A stretch of DNA of 64,000 nt from Paenibacillus endoradicis (GCF_024721975.1 NZ_JANQBB010000001.1:248001-312000); one strand, 5' to 3'. Numbered from the stretch's first letter, positions 19,180-29,399 are shown. Translations and numbers: made by a program. The notes: generated by a model from the letters alone, not told the origin.

Positions 19180-19329
19180 ATATATCAATCCTTTCTTCAG
19201 TTTTATCTATATTTTAATGGGTACTATTTCAAATTTAAACCTGTTAAAGTATGTTAAGTGTCGCTAAACCTACATATTATTATGCGGCGATAGATTCAAT
19301 GACTAGTGAAATTGAAAGGGGAAATTGAG

Positions 19330-22281
19330 ATGAGTAGTACAACAACGTTATATCTAGATTTAGTGAAGGGTCGAGAAACTGTCCAAATTTATATTGATCG
19401 AAATGGACTTGATTATGATGGGCTGGAGCTTGTTGCGAATTCATTCGTGCAAGATGTACAGCTTATTACTAACAAAACGTTGAAGATTAGCTCCGATTTC
19501 CATGAACTTTCTGGGACGGTATTGATGATAGGCTCAGTAGGCAATAACGCGTTAATTGATCAGTTGGTACTTGAAAACAAACTTGATGTAACAGATATTC
19601 AGGGGAAGTGGGAAGTTTTCAAGATTGCATATATAGAACAGCCTTTGGCAGGAATTGATAAGGCAGTTGTTATCGTGGGAAGTGATAAGCGAGGTGCTAT
19701 ATATGGTACATATCATATATCTGAGTTAATCGGAATTAGTCCGTGGGTATATTGGGCGGATGTAGTGCCCGCAAAAAAAGAAAATCTTTCAATCGAAATA
19801 ACTCAATTAAATAGGGTCTCCAAAGAGCCATCTGTAAAGTATAGAGGGATATTTCTTAATGATGAATGGCCATCCCTTGGAAATTGGGTGACTAATCAAT
19901 TTGGTGGCTTCAATGAATTGTTCTACAGTAAAGTGTTTGAGTTAATTTTAAGATTAAAAGGTAACTATCTATGGCCTGCGATGTGGAGTGCCGTATTTAG
20001 TGAAGATGGGCAACGCTTTAACTTGGCTAATGCTGATCTAGCACACAAGTATGGAATCGTAATTGGAACCTCACATCATGAACCTATGTGTCGTTCAGGT
20101 GAGGAGTGGTCTAAGACATATGAGCAATATGCTCAAAATTATGATTGGGACTTCCGTGTAAATAGAGAAGCAATATCAAAATTTTGGGAAGATGGTATAG
20201 AGCGTAATAAAGACTTCGATAATATTATTACGCTAGGAATGCGAGGAGAACGTGATTCCTCACTAAGGCTTGATCTTTCTGAAAATATTGAACTTCTGAA
20301 AGATATTATTCTCACTCAGAAAAAAATATTACAAGAAAAGGAACTTGAAGATGCTCCAAAGGTTTTAATGGTTTATAAGGAAATTGAAAGATGCTGGCAT
20401 GGTAATGATGAAGTTGAAGGATTGGAGAAATGGAATGAGTTAGAAGATGTAACGATTATGCTATGTGATGACAACTTTGGAAATGTACGTACACTGCCTA
20501 ATGTCGAAGATCGCGATAGAAAGTCAGGCTGGGGAATGTATTATCATTTCGATTATCATGGAGGGCCTCGCTCTTATGAATGGATTAATTCGACACAGCT
20601 GGAGCGAACTTGGGAGCAGCTTACGATGGCCTACGAATACGGCATTCAAGATATTTGGATTGTGAATGTAGGAGATTTAAAACCTCAAGAACTACCAATC
20701 TCATATTTCATGGACTTGGCCTACGATTTTGATACGTATGGTAAAAATGGTAGAAACCAAACATCAGCTTATATTGATAATTGGGTGAATCAACAGTTTG
20801 GAGAGCATGTAACTGCTAAGAAACTAGAACAAATTTCGTCAATCTTAAAGGATTATACGAAAATGAATAGCAGCTGCAAGCCAGAATTGTTAGATCAGCA
20901 TACGTATAGCACAGAGCACTATAATGAAGCGGAGCAGATTCTTGCAAAAGCGTTTGATTTGGCAAAACGAGCTAATGATGATGAGGATATTCCAGATGTT
21001 GCAAAAGATGCTTACTACCAGTTAGTTGGTTATCCTGCAGTTGCTACCGCAAATATTCATATCTTGCATACAAGTGTAGCCTTTAATGAAAAGTTTGCAA
21101 ATCGTGAGAATCCTAGTAGCATTGCTAATTGGTATGCGAAATTGATAGAGCAGGCGATTGAAGCGGATCAATGGCTTGAGAGAAAGTACAACAAAGAAAT
21201 TGCAAGTGGCAAGTGGAATGGCATGATGTCCTCACCGCATATTGGATTTGTTAGTTGGAACGCAGATGGCTGGCAGTATCCGGTAGCAAAATATATCGCA
21301 CTCAATAAAGAAGGCAAAATGATCCTAGATGTTGAAGGGTGTCAGCAATCATATACGACTGGCGAAGCGATATTACCAGTTTTTACGAATATTAATAACG
21401 AAAGCTATAGTATGTTGATTAGTAACGGAGGTAGTGAGTCATTTTCATATTCTATTTCAACTAATGCGAATTGGTTAAATGTTGATAGTGATATTGGTAG
21501 CATTGATATTGGAAAGCAAATTATAGTATCCGTAGATTGGAGTAAACTGCAGTCTGACGCACACGCCGAATTAGTTATTAATGGTGCAGGTCAATCGATT
21601 AAAGTAAATGTTTTCGCGAAATGGATCAATGCAAGTGGGTTGTCGAACATGACCTTTATTGAACATAATGGTGTACTATCCATTGAAGCAGAACATTATT
21701 TCAATATATCCTCAAATTCGAATAGACAGTGGCAGCTAATTGAAAACTACGGGAAGCATTTATCAGCTTTAAAAGTGTACCCCGACGTATATGAGCCATT
21801 ATCTATTATAGACGCACCATATATAGAATATAAGGTTCAAATTAATGAGCCAGGGGAGTATGCGATCACACTGTTTACTGCTCCAACGAATAATCTAACG
21901 ACTGTTGTTGAACTAAAGTACGGAGTCACTGTCGATGACCATCAAGAGGTTATTGTTAATTCCTTGGCAGAGCACTATATTGCAGGTCATCCTAATAAGG
22001 GGAGCTGGGGTAGGGGAGTTATCGAAAACATTCATCAATCAACTTCCAATCATAATTTAGAACAAGGTGTTCACTCTATTAAAATTTACAGTATCGATGC
22101 CGGATTAGTTATTCAAAAGTTAGTTCTTGCGAAGCAAGAGTTACCTCATTCATGGTTTGGCCCACCAGAAAGTTACTATGTTGGGTGCAACAGACCTAAC
22201 GCAAGATCAGTCGTGCAACCAGAAGAGTATTTGTCTGGGCTAGATTATTATTTGGAGATGCAAAATAGTAAGATGGTCTAG
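19330..22281 (+). CDS. GH115 xylan alpha-1,2-glucuronidase
   Basis: A 983-residue GH115 enzyme, which removes (4-O-methyl-)glucuronic acid from internal as well as terminal xylose units of glucuronoxylan. Recognisable family blocks are GTYHISELIGISPWVYWADV (near 125-145), SVKYRGIFLNDEWPSLGNW (~170-190), LRLKGNYLWPAMWS (~215-228) and GTSHHEPMCRSGEEW (~250-265). The C-terminal part (~690-960) is the usual beta-rich domain. There is no signal peptide: it acts inside on imported aldouronic oligosaccharides. AAAGGGGA precedes ATG 19330; the in-frame TTG at 19306 overlaps the binding site. It is divergent from the SGNH esterase. Confidence 0.95.
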   Translation: MSSTTTLYLDLVKGRETVQIYIDRNGLDYDGLELVANSFVQDVQLITNKTLKISSDFHELSGTVLMIGSVGNNALIDQLVLENKLDVTDIQGKWEVFKIAYIEQPLAGIDKAVVIVGSDKRGAIYGTYHISELIGISPWVYWADVVPAKKENLSIEITQLNRVSKEPSVKYRGIFLNDEWPSLGNWVTNQFGGFNELFYSKVFELILRLKGNYLWPAMWSAVFSEDGQRFNLANADLAHKYGIVIGTSHHEPMCRSGEEWSKTYEQYAQNYDWDFRVNREAISKFWEDGIERNKDFDNIITLGMRGERDSSLRLDLSENIELLKDIILTQKKILQEKELEDAPKVLMVYKEIERCWHGNDEVEGLEKWNELEDVTIMLCDDNFGNVRTLPNVEDRDRKSGWGMYYHFDYHGGPRSYEWINSTQLERTWEQLTMAYEYGIQDIWIVNVGDLKPQELPISYFMDLAYDFDTYGKNGRNQTSAYIDNWVNQQFGEHVTAKKLEQISSILKDYTKMNSSCKPELLDQHTYSTEHYNEAEQILAKAFDLAKRANDDEDIPDVAKDAYYQLVGYPAVATANIHILHTSVAFNEKFANRENPSSIANWYAKLIEQAIEADQWLERKYNKEIASGKWNGMMSSPHIGFVSWNADGWQYPVAKYIALNKEGKMILDVEGCQQSYTTGEAILPVFTNINNESYSMLISNGGSESFSYSISTNANWLNVDSDIGSIDIGKQIIVSVDWSKLQSDAHAELVINGAGQSIKVNVFAKWINASGLSNMTFIEHNGVLSIEAEHYFNISSNSNRQWQLIENYGKHLSALKVYPDVYEPLSIIDAPYIEYKVQINEPGEYAITLFTAPTNNLTTVVELKYGVTVDDHQEVIVNSLAEHYIAGHPNKGSWGRGVIENIHQSTSNHNLEQGVHSIKIYSIDAGLVIQKLVLAKQELPHSWFGPPESYYVGCNRPNARSVVQPEEYLSGLDYYLEMQNSKMV

Positions 22282-22361
22282 GTAAATGTGATGATGTGAG
22301 TTAGTTCAAAAATACAATGGCCATGTAGAGCTTTTAAGGCAAATTCTTCGGAGATTATTGA

Positions 22362-22398
22362 GACTGTAGACAAACTAGTTTGTCTACAGTCTTTTTTA
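22362..22398 (+). terminator. Intrinsic terminator after GH115
   Basis: A perfect 30-base palindrome (15-bp stem beginning GACTGTAGACAAACT, 22362-22391) is followed by TTTTTT. This is a textbook rho-independent terminator about 80 bases after the GH115 stop. Confidence 0.9.
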
Positions 22399-22499
22399 AT
22401 CTAAGTTGGAAAATACTATATTCGAATACATTAATCGTCCTGAACCTATCTTCTGCTGAATCTTCCGTATTTTCGAACACCTTTCCTTAGTGAGGGTTC

Positions 22500-22573
22500 T
22501 TACCATAGACGATAATAATAATGGCCATCCGGATCATGAAGTAACCGATTCTCCTGATGACTTCCTCCGTTTT
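22500..22573 (-). pseudogene. C-terminal remnant of a glyoxalase/VOC-family gene
   Basis: On the minus strand the sequence reads ENRLLHDPDGHYYYRLW then a stop (22500-22502). The DPDGH block is the signature ending of glyoxalase/bleomycin-resistance (VOC) proteins. Upstream the frame hits a stop within about 25 codons and nothing earlier in the gene remains. It is a short scar of a lost gene lying between GH115 and the DUF3237 gene. Confidence 0.45.
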
Positions 22574-22665
22574 TCTTCATCCATGGAGACTACGATAAGA
22601 TTGTTCATGTAAACTAGAGTAGTGATTGAATAAACAGTTAATAAACATATGAGGTGAGACACAGT

Positions 22666-23085
22666 ATGAATTATGAAGAAGTGTTTACCGTACATGTAAA
22701 TATTATGAAAACGATCGAGCTGAAGAATGATGATGGAGATTCAGTTGTAATGATTTCATTCTCAGGCGATGTGAGCGGGAGATATTTCTACGGAGTAGTA
22801 CTAGATGGGGGGATAGATACTCAAGTTATTAGGAATTACGGCGACCGCCATACCTTATCTGCAAGGTACATGCTTGAAGGAAAGGATCATACAGGAGAAG
22901 CCTGCCGAATTTACATTGAGAACAACGGTGATTTGCACAAACAGCGGAAGGATGGATCGTTCCGCACTTTCCCTATGATGGTTACGAATAGTAAAGCATT
23001 ATCTTTTTTGAATCACGAACTTTTCGTAGGAGAAGGAGTGCAGACGGAGTCGGGAGTAGACATTATTATTTATAGATGGATATAA
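22666..23085 (+). CDS. DUF3237-like protein
   Basis: A 139-residue cytoplasmic beta-rich protein. Blocks such as VMISFSGDVSGRYFYGVVLDGGIDTQVI, LSARYMLEGKDHTGEACRIYIENNG and VTNSKALSFLNHELFVGEG resemble the DUF3237 family, small barrel proteins of unknown function often found beside sugar or aromatic catabolism genes. ATG 22666 follows GAGGTGAG; an in-frame GTG at 22654 lies within that site. It stands alone between GH115 and the second sensory set, separated by terminators, so partnership with either is not certain. Confidence 0.7.
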   Translation: MNYEEVFTVHVNIMKTIELKNDDGDSVVMISFSGDVSGRYFYGVVLDGGIDTQVIRNYGDRHTLSARYMLEGKDHTGEACRIYIENNGDLHKQRKDGSFRTFPMMVTNSKALSFLNHELFVGEGVQTESGVDIIIYRWI

Positions 23086-23437
23086 TTTCAAGTGTTCTAG
23101 AAGGATAACTAAGCAAGTACAAGTGGCGGCATATCGTTATAGCCTGGGCGAATAACCCAGAAGGTGCTAACCTGTAATAACATAAGATGCATTTACTAAT
23201 TTGGGTTCGTGAAATATTAGTAAAAAAAAGATAATTATATCAATAAATGGACGTTGCTTTAAGCTACCAAAATTCCGATAATTAATTTACAATAGTTATT
23301 TAAAAGTAGTTCAGCAGCCAATTCATATAAAAGTGTATGCGCTTTCTGAAAATATTAAATGTATCACCTTATTCACTAGTTATTTGTTAGTAAGGACGTA
23401 ACGTGACTGCTCATTAAGCAGAAGGAGTAAACCTTGA
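23086..23437. promoter_or_regulatory. Control region of the second YesN-like gene
   Basis: A plausible sigma-A promoter, TTGCTT (23254-23259), 17-base spacer, GATAAT (23277-23282), lies about 155 bases before the regulator gene. The cre-like site starts about 50 bases downstream of the -10, a position suited to a CcpA roadblock. The rest of the stretch shows no gene. Confidence 0.45.
23334..23347 (+). promoter_or_regulatory. CcpA cre-like site upstream of the second sensory set
   Basis: TGTATGCGCTTTCT agrees with TGWAARCGYTWNCW at 13 of 14 positions. It is about 90 bases upstream of the YesN-like gene and downstream of its candidate promoter. Confidence 0.6.
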
Positions 23438-25072
23438 ATGTACAGACTACTGATTGTTGATGATGAAGAAATTATTACAGAAGCATTGTACGAAGTATTT
23501 AATCAATCCATGAGTGATGAATTAGATATATGTAAAGCATACTCAGCAAATGAAGCATTGAATTGGTTAGCACGAACGAGGGTTGATATCGTACTTACCG
23601 ATATTCGTATGCCAGGTATGAGCGGGTTAGAATTGATGGAAGAGATTCGGATGTTTTGGCCAAGGTGCAGAGTAGTTTTTTTAACCGGTTATAGTGAATT
23701 TGAATATGCTTATCAAGCTATTCAAAGATTGAACGTTAGATATTTATTGAAAACAGAAGGCTACTCCAAGGTCACTCAAACTGTTCAGGAAGTTATTCAA
23801 GAAATTAATACTGAAAATCAAATGTATAATTTATTGCAACAATCACAAGAACAGATAGATATGATAAAATTTTTGGAGCAAGGTGAATATTTCAGACACT
23901 TACTACATGACAGTTACTCAACTGATGAACTCCAAGATTTGTTAGTGTTAGAGTTTGAAGGATTAAACATTGATTTAGATGCAAAAGTCCCTGTTGTGCT
24001 AGTTCTTGGTCACTTATCATATCCCTTTGAAGTAGCTTATGTTGAAAGAAGTGAAATGTTTTCGTTAACGAGAGCTATTTGGAATTCATTTATGGTAGAT
24101 CAGATAAACTGTGTTACTCTAGTCGATAAACATGGTGATCTATTATGGTTACTCCAAACTTCAGAGCAGACAGATGAAAAATTTAGCAATCATTTAATTA
24201 GATATTTGGAGGGTACTTTAGAATTGATTCAACAAGCATGTTTAGAATCATTAAGTGTCTCTATATCTTTTACAATAAGTGGTAGCGCTTGTGGATGGAG
24301 CGAAATAGCAAAACAGTATGATCGGCTTAGACAGCTACAGAAGATGAAAATTGGTGATGGCATCTCGTTAATCCAAATTGATCGTAATGAGAAGACCAAC
24401 ATATCTAATTTCAATGAAGGGTATCGGCTCGGACCTAAGATGGAGGTATTGAGCGCGCATCTAGATGCAGGAAGGTCAGATAATTTTTTTACATGTTTTA
24501 ATGAAGTTACGCAACAATCTTTACGAAATGGTGATTTAGTTCAACGCTCTGTTGAAACCTACTATTCAATTGCATTAATGTTACTATCGCATATTAATAG
24601 GTATAATTTACAACATAGTATTGGTGATTATAGTAAATTAATGCGTTTTGATGAACATATGTCTATAAAGGAAGCATTTCAATATTTGCAATTATTAGCT
24701 GAGCGAATGTTTAAACATAAAAGCTTAGATGAAAGAGATAGATCAACTATGATTATTGAGAAAATATGTAGATTTATTCAAGAGCATTTAAGTGAAGATT
24801 TATCACTTGTTCGTTTGGCTGAACTTTATTATTTTAATCCTTCTTATTTGTCACGTTTTTTTAAGCAGGAACATGGTATTAAGCTATCGGAATATATTGA
24901 TGAATCTCGAGCTAGAAAGGCGAAAGAGTTATTATGTAATGGCGATCTTAAAGTTCGTGATGTTGCTTTATTAGTTGGATATGAAGCAGCACATTCATTT
25001 ACTCGCTTTTTCAAGAAAGCTACAGGAATGACTCCACAGGAGTACCGAGATTCGATTATAGTGGAATGCTAG
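23438..25072 (+). CDS. YesN-type response regulator with AraC output domain (second copy)
   Basis: A 544-residue paralogue of the regulator at 15759-17402, alike over its whole length. Receiver with DDEE (8-11) and phospho-acceptor Asp55 in VLTDIRMPGMSG; lysine in YLLKTEG, again without the usual Pro. The C-terminal AraC domain reads LSRFFKQEHGIKLSEYIDESRARKAKELL and YEAAHSFTRFFKKATGMTPQEYR. GAAGGAG precedes the ATG. Unlike the first set, the order here is regulator, solute-binding lipoprotein, kinase, with about 550 bases and a terminator-like hairpin after this gene, so it is probably its own transcription unit. Confidence 0.95.
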   Translation: MYRLLIVDDEEIITEALYEVFNQSMSDELDICKAYSANEALNWLARTRVDIVLTDIRMPGMSGLELMEEIRMFWPRCRVVFLTGYSEFEYAYQAIQRLNVRYLLKTEGYSKVTQTVQEVIQEINTENQMYNLLQQSQEQIDMIKFLEQGEYFRHLLHDSYSTDELQDLLVLEFEGLNIDLDAKVPVVLVLGHLSYPFEVAYVERSEMFSLTRAIWNSFMVDQINCVTLVDKHGDLLWLLQTSEQTDEKFSNHLIRYLEGTLELIQQACLESLSVSISFTISGSACGWSEIAKQYDRLRQLQKMKIGDGISLIQIDRNEKTNISNFNEGYRLGPKMEVLSAHLDAGRSDNFFTCFNEVTQQSLRNGDLVQRSVETYYSIALMLLSHINRYNLQHSIGDYSKLMRFDEHMSIKEAFQYLQLLAERMFKHKSLDERDRSTMIIEKICRFIQEHLSEDLSLVRLAELYYFNPSYLSRFFKQEHGIKLSEYIDESRARKAKELLCNGDLKVRDVALLVGYEAAHSFTRFFKKATGMTPQEYRDSIIVEC

Positions 25073-25626
25073 TCTCAGTAGTTGTGTAGAGTTTTACATG
25101 AAGAGTATAGTTGGCCATTAAGTCGGGCTGATTATACTTTTTTTAAGGAGAAAAGTCGAATTAGTTAATTCACTTATCTGATATCAACTATATTTACAAG
25201 GTATGTAACGGATTTTATACGGCTACTTTACCTTTTTATAAGCACTATACTTAAGGTAGTTATTGATTAAGGTATCGTAGAACAGGATGAATGGCTAAAG
25301 TACTCTATTGATAAATATAATATTGAGAGGTGTTCTGGTTCATTATGAATCAACTTGTTATCACTCTAATATTGTCATATCATATATTATTGTTAGCAAC
25401 ACTATTATAAGAGTGGAATAGAGTCAATATAAGATGTAGTGGTATAAACAGTAAAAAGGGGATCACACCTTCTTATGTGCGAAGGTTTAATGGAGTGAGA
25501 AATTAGTTGATACTAATGATGTAATAGTTTTGATAGCCTATTATGGACTATAAAGATTTGAACATTGATATTAAGATGAGTTTATCGAGAAATAAAATAA
25601 TATCTTTATGAAAAGGGGGAGTCCTT
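25073..25626. other. Long intergenic region between regulator and lipoprotein
   Basis: A hairpin with T-tract sits at 25101-25144. Beyond it, about 480 AT-rich bases contain only short, unsupported frames (one of about 24 codons near 25274-25346). An inverted ACCTTC/GAAGGT pair near 25468-25487 precedes the lipoprotein gene and could be a small regulatory hairpin. Promoter elements for the lipoprotein-kinase unit must lie here, but none is clear enough to assign. Confidence 0.35.
25101..25144 (+). terminator. Intrinsic terminator after the second YesN-like gene
   Basis: AGTATAGTTGGCC pairs imperfectly (with G-U pairs) with GGGCTGATTATACT and is followed by seven T residues. It lies about 30 bases after the stop codon of the regulator. 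Confidence 0.65.
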
Positions 25627-27306
25627 TTGTACATATTTCTGATGAAATGGGTCAAGCTAATAGCTTTGACTCTATTGTTAATGCTGATAGTAATAGCTTG
25701 TGAGAATAGCCCGAACGGTATTATTGACGAACCCTTAGAACAGAACGAATATAGCAATGTATACGATGAGATTGGACTTAGTAAATATGATCCACCAATA
25801 GAAATATCTTTTGTTCGTGAAACGAGTGACGCTTTGGAAGATTTATTAAATGTATTACCTGGGGAAACATTAGAAGATAATAGATGGAGCCGAATTTATG
25901 AGGAAGTATTAGGCATTACAATTAATTACGATTGGAAAGCTAAGGGGGATTTATATAAGCAAAAGCTTAGTTTCTCCGTTTCTTCTGGTCAACTTCCAGA
26001 TATAATTAAAGTTAGCTCAGAGCAATTGAGAATGTTGAGTAATGCAGGTTTAATACAGGATTTGACGGATATTTACAATGATTATGCGACACCACTAACG
26101 AAAAATATATTAGAACAAGAAGGAAGATCAACTTTTGATGCTGCCACAATTGATGGTAAATTGATGGCAATACCAGATACTAATTCCTCCATTGAAGGAG
26201 CGATGTATATTTGGCTACGAACGGATTGGATGGAGAAACTCAGATTACAGCCACCTCAAACGATGAATGATATATTGGAAATTTCGAGAGCGTTTACAGA
26301 AATGGACCCAGATCAAAATGGACAAGATGATACTTTTGGTTTAGCCATTTCGAATTATTTGTGGGACCCTGTTATGAGCATTAAAGGATTTATGGCAGGT
26401 TATGAAGCATACCCAGAACTTTGGATCGTTGATGATTCAAATAATCTTGTATTCGGTGGAATCCAGCCAGAAGTTAAAGCATCACTTTTAGCATTACAAC
26501 AGATGTATAAAAATGGTCAACTCGATCCTGAGTTTTCATTTAAGAATGGTGAAAAAGTGAAGCAACAGATTGCAAGCGGAACAGTTGGGATGATGTATGG
26601 TGAGCAATGGGGGTCGTTTGTTGTGCAATACAGTCAAGAACTTGATCGTGATGCAGACTGGAAAGCATATCCTATTGTATCTTTGAGCGGTAATCCCCCA
26701 AAGGTTCCATTAAGATTAAGAACTTATCAATACTTTGCTGTACGCAAAGAATTAGAGCATCCAGAAGCAATTGTCAAATTAATTAATTTGCATCTCGAGA
26801 AAAATTGGGGTGAGACAGCTGAATATATCAAGTTTTATAGTTCTTCTTATCCAGTGTGGCAGTTATCACCAGTAACTCCATATCCAGCTCAAAAAAACTT
26901 AGAAGCTTATCGCCAGATAGCTGAAGCTCGTCAATCAGGGGATTGGACGGGGTTGAATGCTGAAGCTCGGTCTATTCAAAAGTTAATTGAGCAGTATTAT
27001 GCGGGGGGAACAGATAAAGATCATGGTTGGGGTTGGGATAAGACTTATGGTGTAAATGGTGCCTTTTCTATCTTGGATCAATATGAAGCTAATGGTCAAT
27101 TATTATATGAAGCATTTACAGGAGCTCCTACAGAAACGATGATCGAGCGAAAATCATTACTGAACGATCTGCAACATGAGACTTATATCAATATCATCCT
27201 TGGTAATTCTATTGATGAATTTGATCAATTTGTAGAAACATGGCATGAGCTAGGTGGAGCAGAAATAACAAAGGAAGTTAATGAATGGTTTCAACAAAAC
27301 AAATGA
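25627..27306 (+). CDS. LplA-like solute-binding lipoprotein of the sensory set
   Basis: A 559-residue close paralogue of the lipoprotein at 10315-12024, sharing blocks such as GETLEDNRWSRIYEEVLGI, DPDQNGQDDTFGLAI and HLEKNWGETAEY. The signal peptide ends in VIAC (cysteine near residue 23). TTG 25627 is chosen because AAGGGGGAG lies upstream. No permease genes accompany it; the next gene, 35 bases on, is a YesM-type kinase. It may therefore serve as an external ligand-binding partner of that kinase, as in the known XylFII-LytS-YesN three-component arrangement, or lend substrate to the permeases at 12.1-13.9 kb. Which of these holds is inference. Confidence 0.93.
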   Translation: MYIFLMKWVKLIALTLLLMLIVIACENSPNGIIDEPLEQNEYSNVYDEIGLSKYDPPIEISFVRETSDALEDLLNVLPGETLEDNRWSRIYEEVLGITINYDWKAKGDLYKQKLSFSVSSGQLPDIIKVSSEQLRMLSNAGLIQDLTDIYNDYATPLTKNILEQEGRSTFDAATIDGKLMAIPDTNSSIEGAMYIWLRTDWMEKLRLQPPQTMNDILEISRAFTEMDPDQNGQDDTFGLAISNYLWDPVMSIKGFMAGYEAYPELWIVDDSNNLVFGGIQPEVKASLLALQQMYKNGQLDPEFSFKNGEKVKQQIASGTVGMMYGEQWGSFVVQYSQELDRDADWKAYPIVSLSGNPPKVPLRLRTYQYFAVRKELEHPEAIVKLINLHLEKNWGETAEYIKFYSSSYPVWQLSPVTPYPAQKNLEAYRQIAEARQSGDWTGLNAEARSIQKLIEQYYAGGTDKDHGWGWDKTYGVNGAFSILDQYEANGQLLYEAFTGAPTETMIERKSLLNDLQHETYINIILGNSIDEFDQFVETWHELGGAEITKEVNEWFQQNK

Positions 27307-27341
27307 TTTAAGTGGTAATCTAAAGGCTCGGGGGTATTTCC

Positions 27342-29090
27342 TTGTTTAACTTTCCTGTAACATCACTACGCAGAACTATTTTTTTTCGTTCAGTATTCAC
27401 GTATCTGCTAGTTATTATCCCAATTATTATACTAGGCCTTTATTTGTACAACTGGAGCTATAATAACGCAAGTAAAGATATTTCAAGAGCTACCGTAACA
27501 CAATTAAACTATTATTTAGAGGATTTAGAACGAGAAATCGAGTGGATGGAACTACAACAGTTTGATTTAGTCGAGGACGGTGAATTAAGTAAGCTAGCTG
27601 TCACATGGGGTAAGATGAGTAATGTAGAAAGAAGAGAAAGTTTGAACTACTTATTACATAGACTTACATCATTCAAAAACAGCAGTGCCTTTATTAAGGA
27701 TATTAACGTACACATTTATAGTATCTCCAAAACAATCTCTGCGATGAATTCTGTTATCGAACTTGATGAGCAAGCATATACGCAATTAATTGCTAATGTT
27801 TCAAAAAATCGTGATCGATTATATTATTCGGATGATGCTGTTCATCTTATTGCATCTAAATATGGAGGTGGTAAAGGAGACTTGCCAAACTATGTCGTTC
27901 AAATTGAATTAGATTCAGAGAAGCTAAGAGAGTCGTTGCAGTTACTTAGTGCCTATGAAGACAGCGGGTCATTTCTTACTTCCAGTTCTTCCGGATATAC
28001 AGTGATGAGTAATGATGAATCTAAAATTATAGTTAATAATTATTTGAAGGAGGACAAAGAAAATAGAGATTTCTTGACATTGTTAGCTGTTAATCAAGAA
28101 AAGTATCATATTGACAAGGCATATTCAAATAAATTAAAGCTTATTCTAGTCACGTATTTGCCTGAGGAGACAGTGAAGAGGCCTTTAAGCTTTTTTTATT
28201 ATTGGGCATGGTTATTTGCAATAGCTTCCCTTATAGCTATTGTTGTTTTTTCTTATTCTACGTATCGCTTTATTCATAAACCACTGTTGTTGCTTGTTCA
28301 AAGTTTTAGACGAATGGAAGCTGGAGAGTTGGATCGACCAATCGTTCATGATAAGAAGGATGAATTTGGCTATTTGTATACTCGCTTTAATCATATGCTT
28401 ACCAAATTAAAAAACCTTATAGATCAAGATTATATACAAAAAATGATGATGCAAAAATCTGAGTTAAAGCAGTTGCAATCTCAAATTAATCCCCATTTCT
28501 TATACAATAGCTTTTTTATATTAAATTCTCTTGCAAAAGTAGGGGATACTGAACGAATTGAACAATTCACAATAATGTTAGGGGAGTATTTCAGATTTAT
28601 TACACGTAATGGTGAAGATCTAGTATTATTGTCGGAAGAGATTAAACATTCTCGAATGTATACAGATATTCAAGAACTTCGTTTCTCGAGAAGAATTCGT
28701 GTGCAATTTAATGATTTACCAATGGAGATGGAAACAATTAAGGTTCCTAGATTAATCGTTCAACCTATTATAGAAAATGCTTATGAGCATAGCCTTGAGA
28801 AGATGAGCGAGCAAGGATTACTTAAAATTTCATTTGAAAATGATAAAGATACCATCCATATTATTGTACAGGATAATGGTAGCCTTCTATCTGATGAGCA
28901 ATTATTCATGCTACAGCATCGAATCCAGAATAATTCAGAAGAAAATGAAGTGACAGGTATTATTAACATCCATCGACGCCTTATTTTAACGTATGGTAAG
29001 GGTAGTGGACTTATAGTAGAACGAAGTGAACTTAACGGGTTGAAAGTTATTATTTGTATTCGAATTAATGATGATATGCAGTTAAAGTGA
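27342..29090 (+). CDS. YesM-type sensor histidine kinase (second copy)
   Basis: A 582-residue paralogue of the kinase at 14009-15781, with the same order: membrane helix (~10-32), extracellular region, second helix (~285-310, WAWLFAIASLIAIVVFSYSTYRF), HAMP, phospho-acceptor His385 in QINPHFLYNSF, and HATPase_c (NAYEHSLEKM; VQDNGS). The start is TTG 27342 behind a CGGGGGT site, like its paralogue. It follows a solute-binding lipoprotein, and its cognate regulator is most likely the separate upstream YesN-like gene. A terminator overlaps its stop codon. Confidence 0.94.
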   Translation: MFNFPVTSLRRTIFFRSVFTYLLVIIPIIILGLYLYNWSYNNASKDISRATVTQLNYYLEDLEREIEWMELQQFDLVEDGELSKLAVTWGKMSNVERRESLNYLLHRLTSFKNSSAFIKDINVHIYSISKTISAMNSVIELDEQAYTQLIANVSKNRDRLYYSDDAVHLIASKYGGGKGDLPNYVVQIELDSEKLRESLQLLSAYEDSGSFLTSSSSGYTVMSNDESKIIVNNYLKEDKENRDFLTLLAVNQEKYHIDKAYSNKLKLILVTYLPEETVKRPLSFFYYWAWLFAIASLIAIVVFSYSTYRFIHKPLLLLVQSFRRMEAGELDRPIVHDKKDEFGYLYTRFNHMLTKLKNLIDQDYIQKMMMQKSELKQLQSQINPHFLYNSFFILNSLAKVGDTERIEQFTIMLGEYFRFITRNGEDLVLLSEEIKHSRMYTDIQELRFSRRIRVQFNDLPMEMETIKVPRLIVQPIIENAYEHSLEKMSEQGLLKISFENDKDTIHIIVQDNGSLLSDEQLFMLQHRIQNNSEENEVTGIINIHRRLILTYGKGSGLIVERSELNGLKVIICIRINDDMQLK

Positions 29091-29110
29091 CTCGAAGGAG
29101 TCACTTTTTT
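29085..29110 (+). terminator. Intrinsic terminator overlapping the kinase stop codon
   Basis: AAGTGACTC pairs with GAGTCACTT around a GAAG loop and runs directly into TTTTTTT. The left arm includes the last codon and stop of the kinase gene. Confidence 0.85.
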
Positions 29111-29213
29111 TATTGGGATTTTAAGGAGGTACTCAATTCTATAACTTGAGGGGTCAATCACCCTTAGTTTGACAGGTTGAAGCAATGAAGGTGAAACGTT
29201 ACGATTTAAGAGT

Positions 29214-29386
29214 AAGTTCAAAACAGTCACTTGTGATCACGATGAGTATGCTAACGTAGCGTAGTCGGCATCGAATATGCCCCCATCGAAAGCCTGCGTG
29301 TGCTCACGTACACATAACGTACGCTGTGCTACTCGTTTTCGCTGTGGATCATCTTCTTGGTGCTGACAAGCAAATGTTTTGAACTT
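29214..29386. repeat. MITE-like element with 12-bp perfect terminal inverted repeats (copy A)
   Basis: A 173-base non-coding element beginning AAGTTCAAAACA and ending in its exact complement TGTTTTGAACTT. Its interior shares landmarks (TGAT.ACGATGA, TAGTCGGCATCG, CACGTACAC) with the elements at 29400 and 33282. No open frame, so it would need a transposase in trans. A partial inverted piece (AAGGTGAAACGTTAC, ~29189) lies just outside and also occurs inverted inside copy B. Confidence 0.7.
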
Positions 29387-29399
29387 TTATTTCAATATT

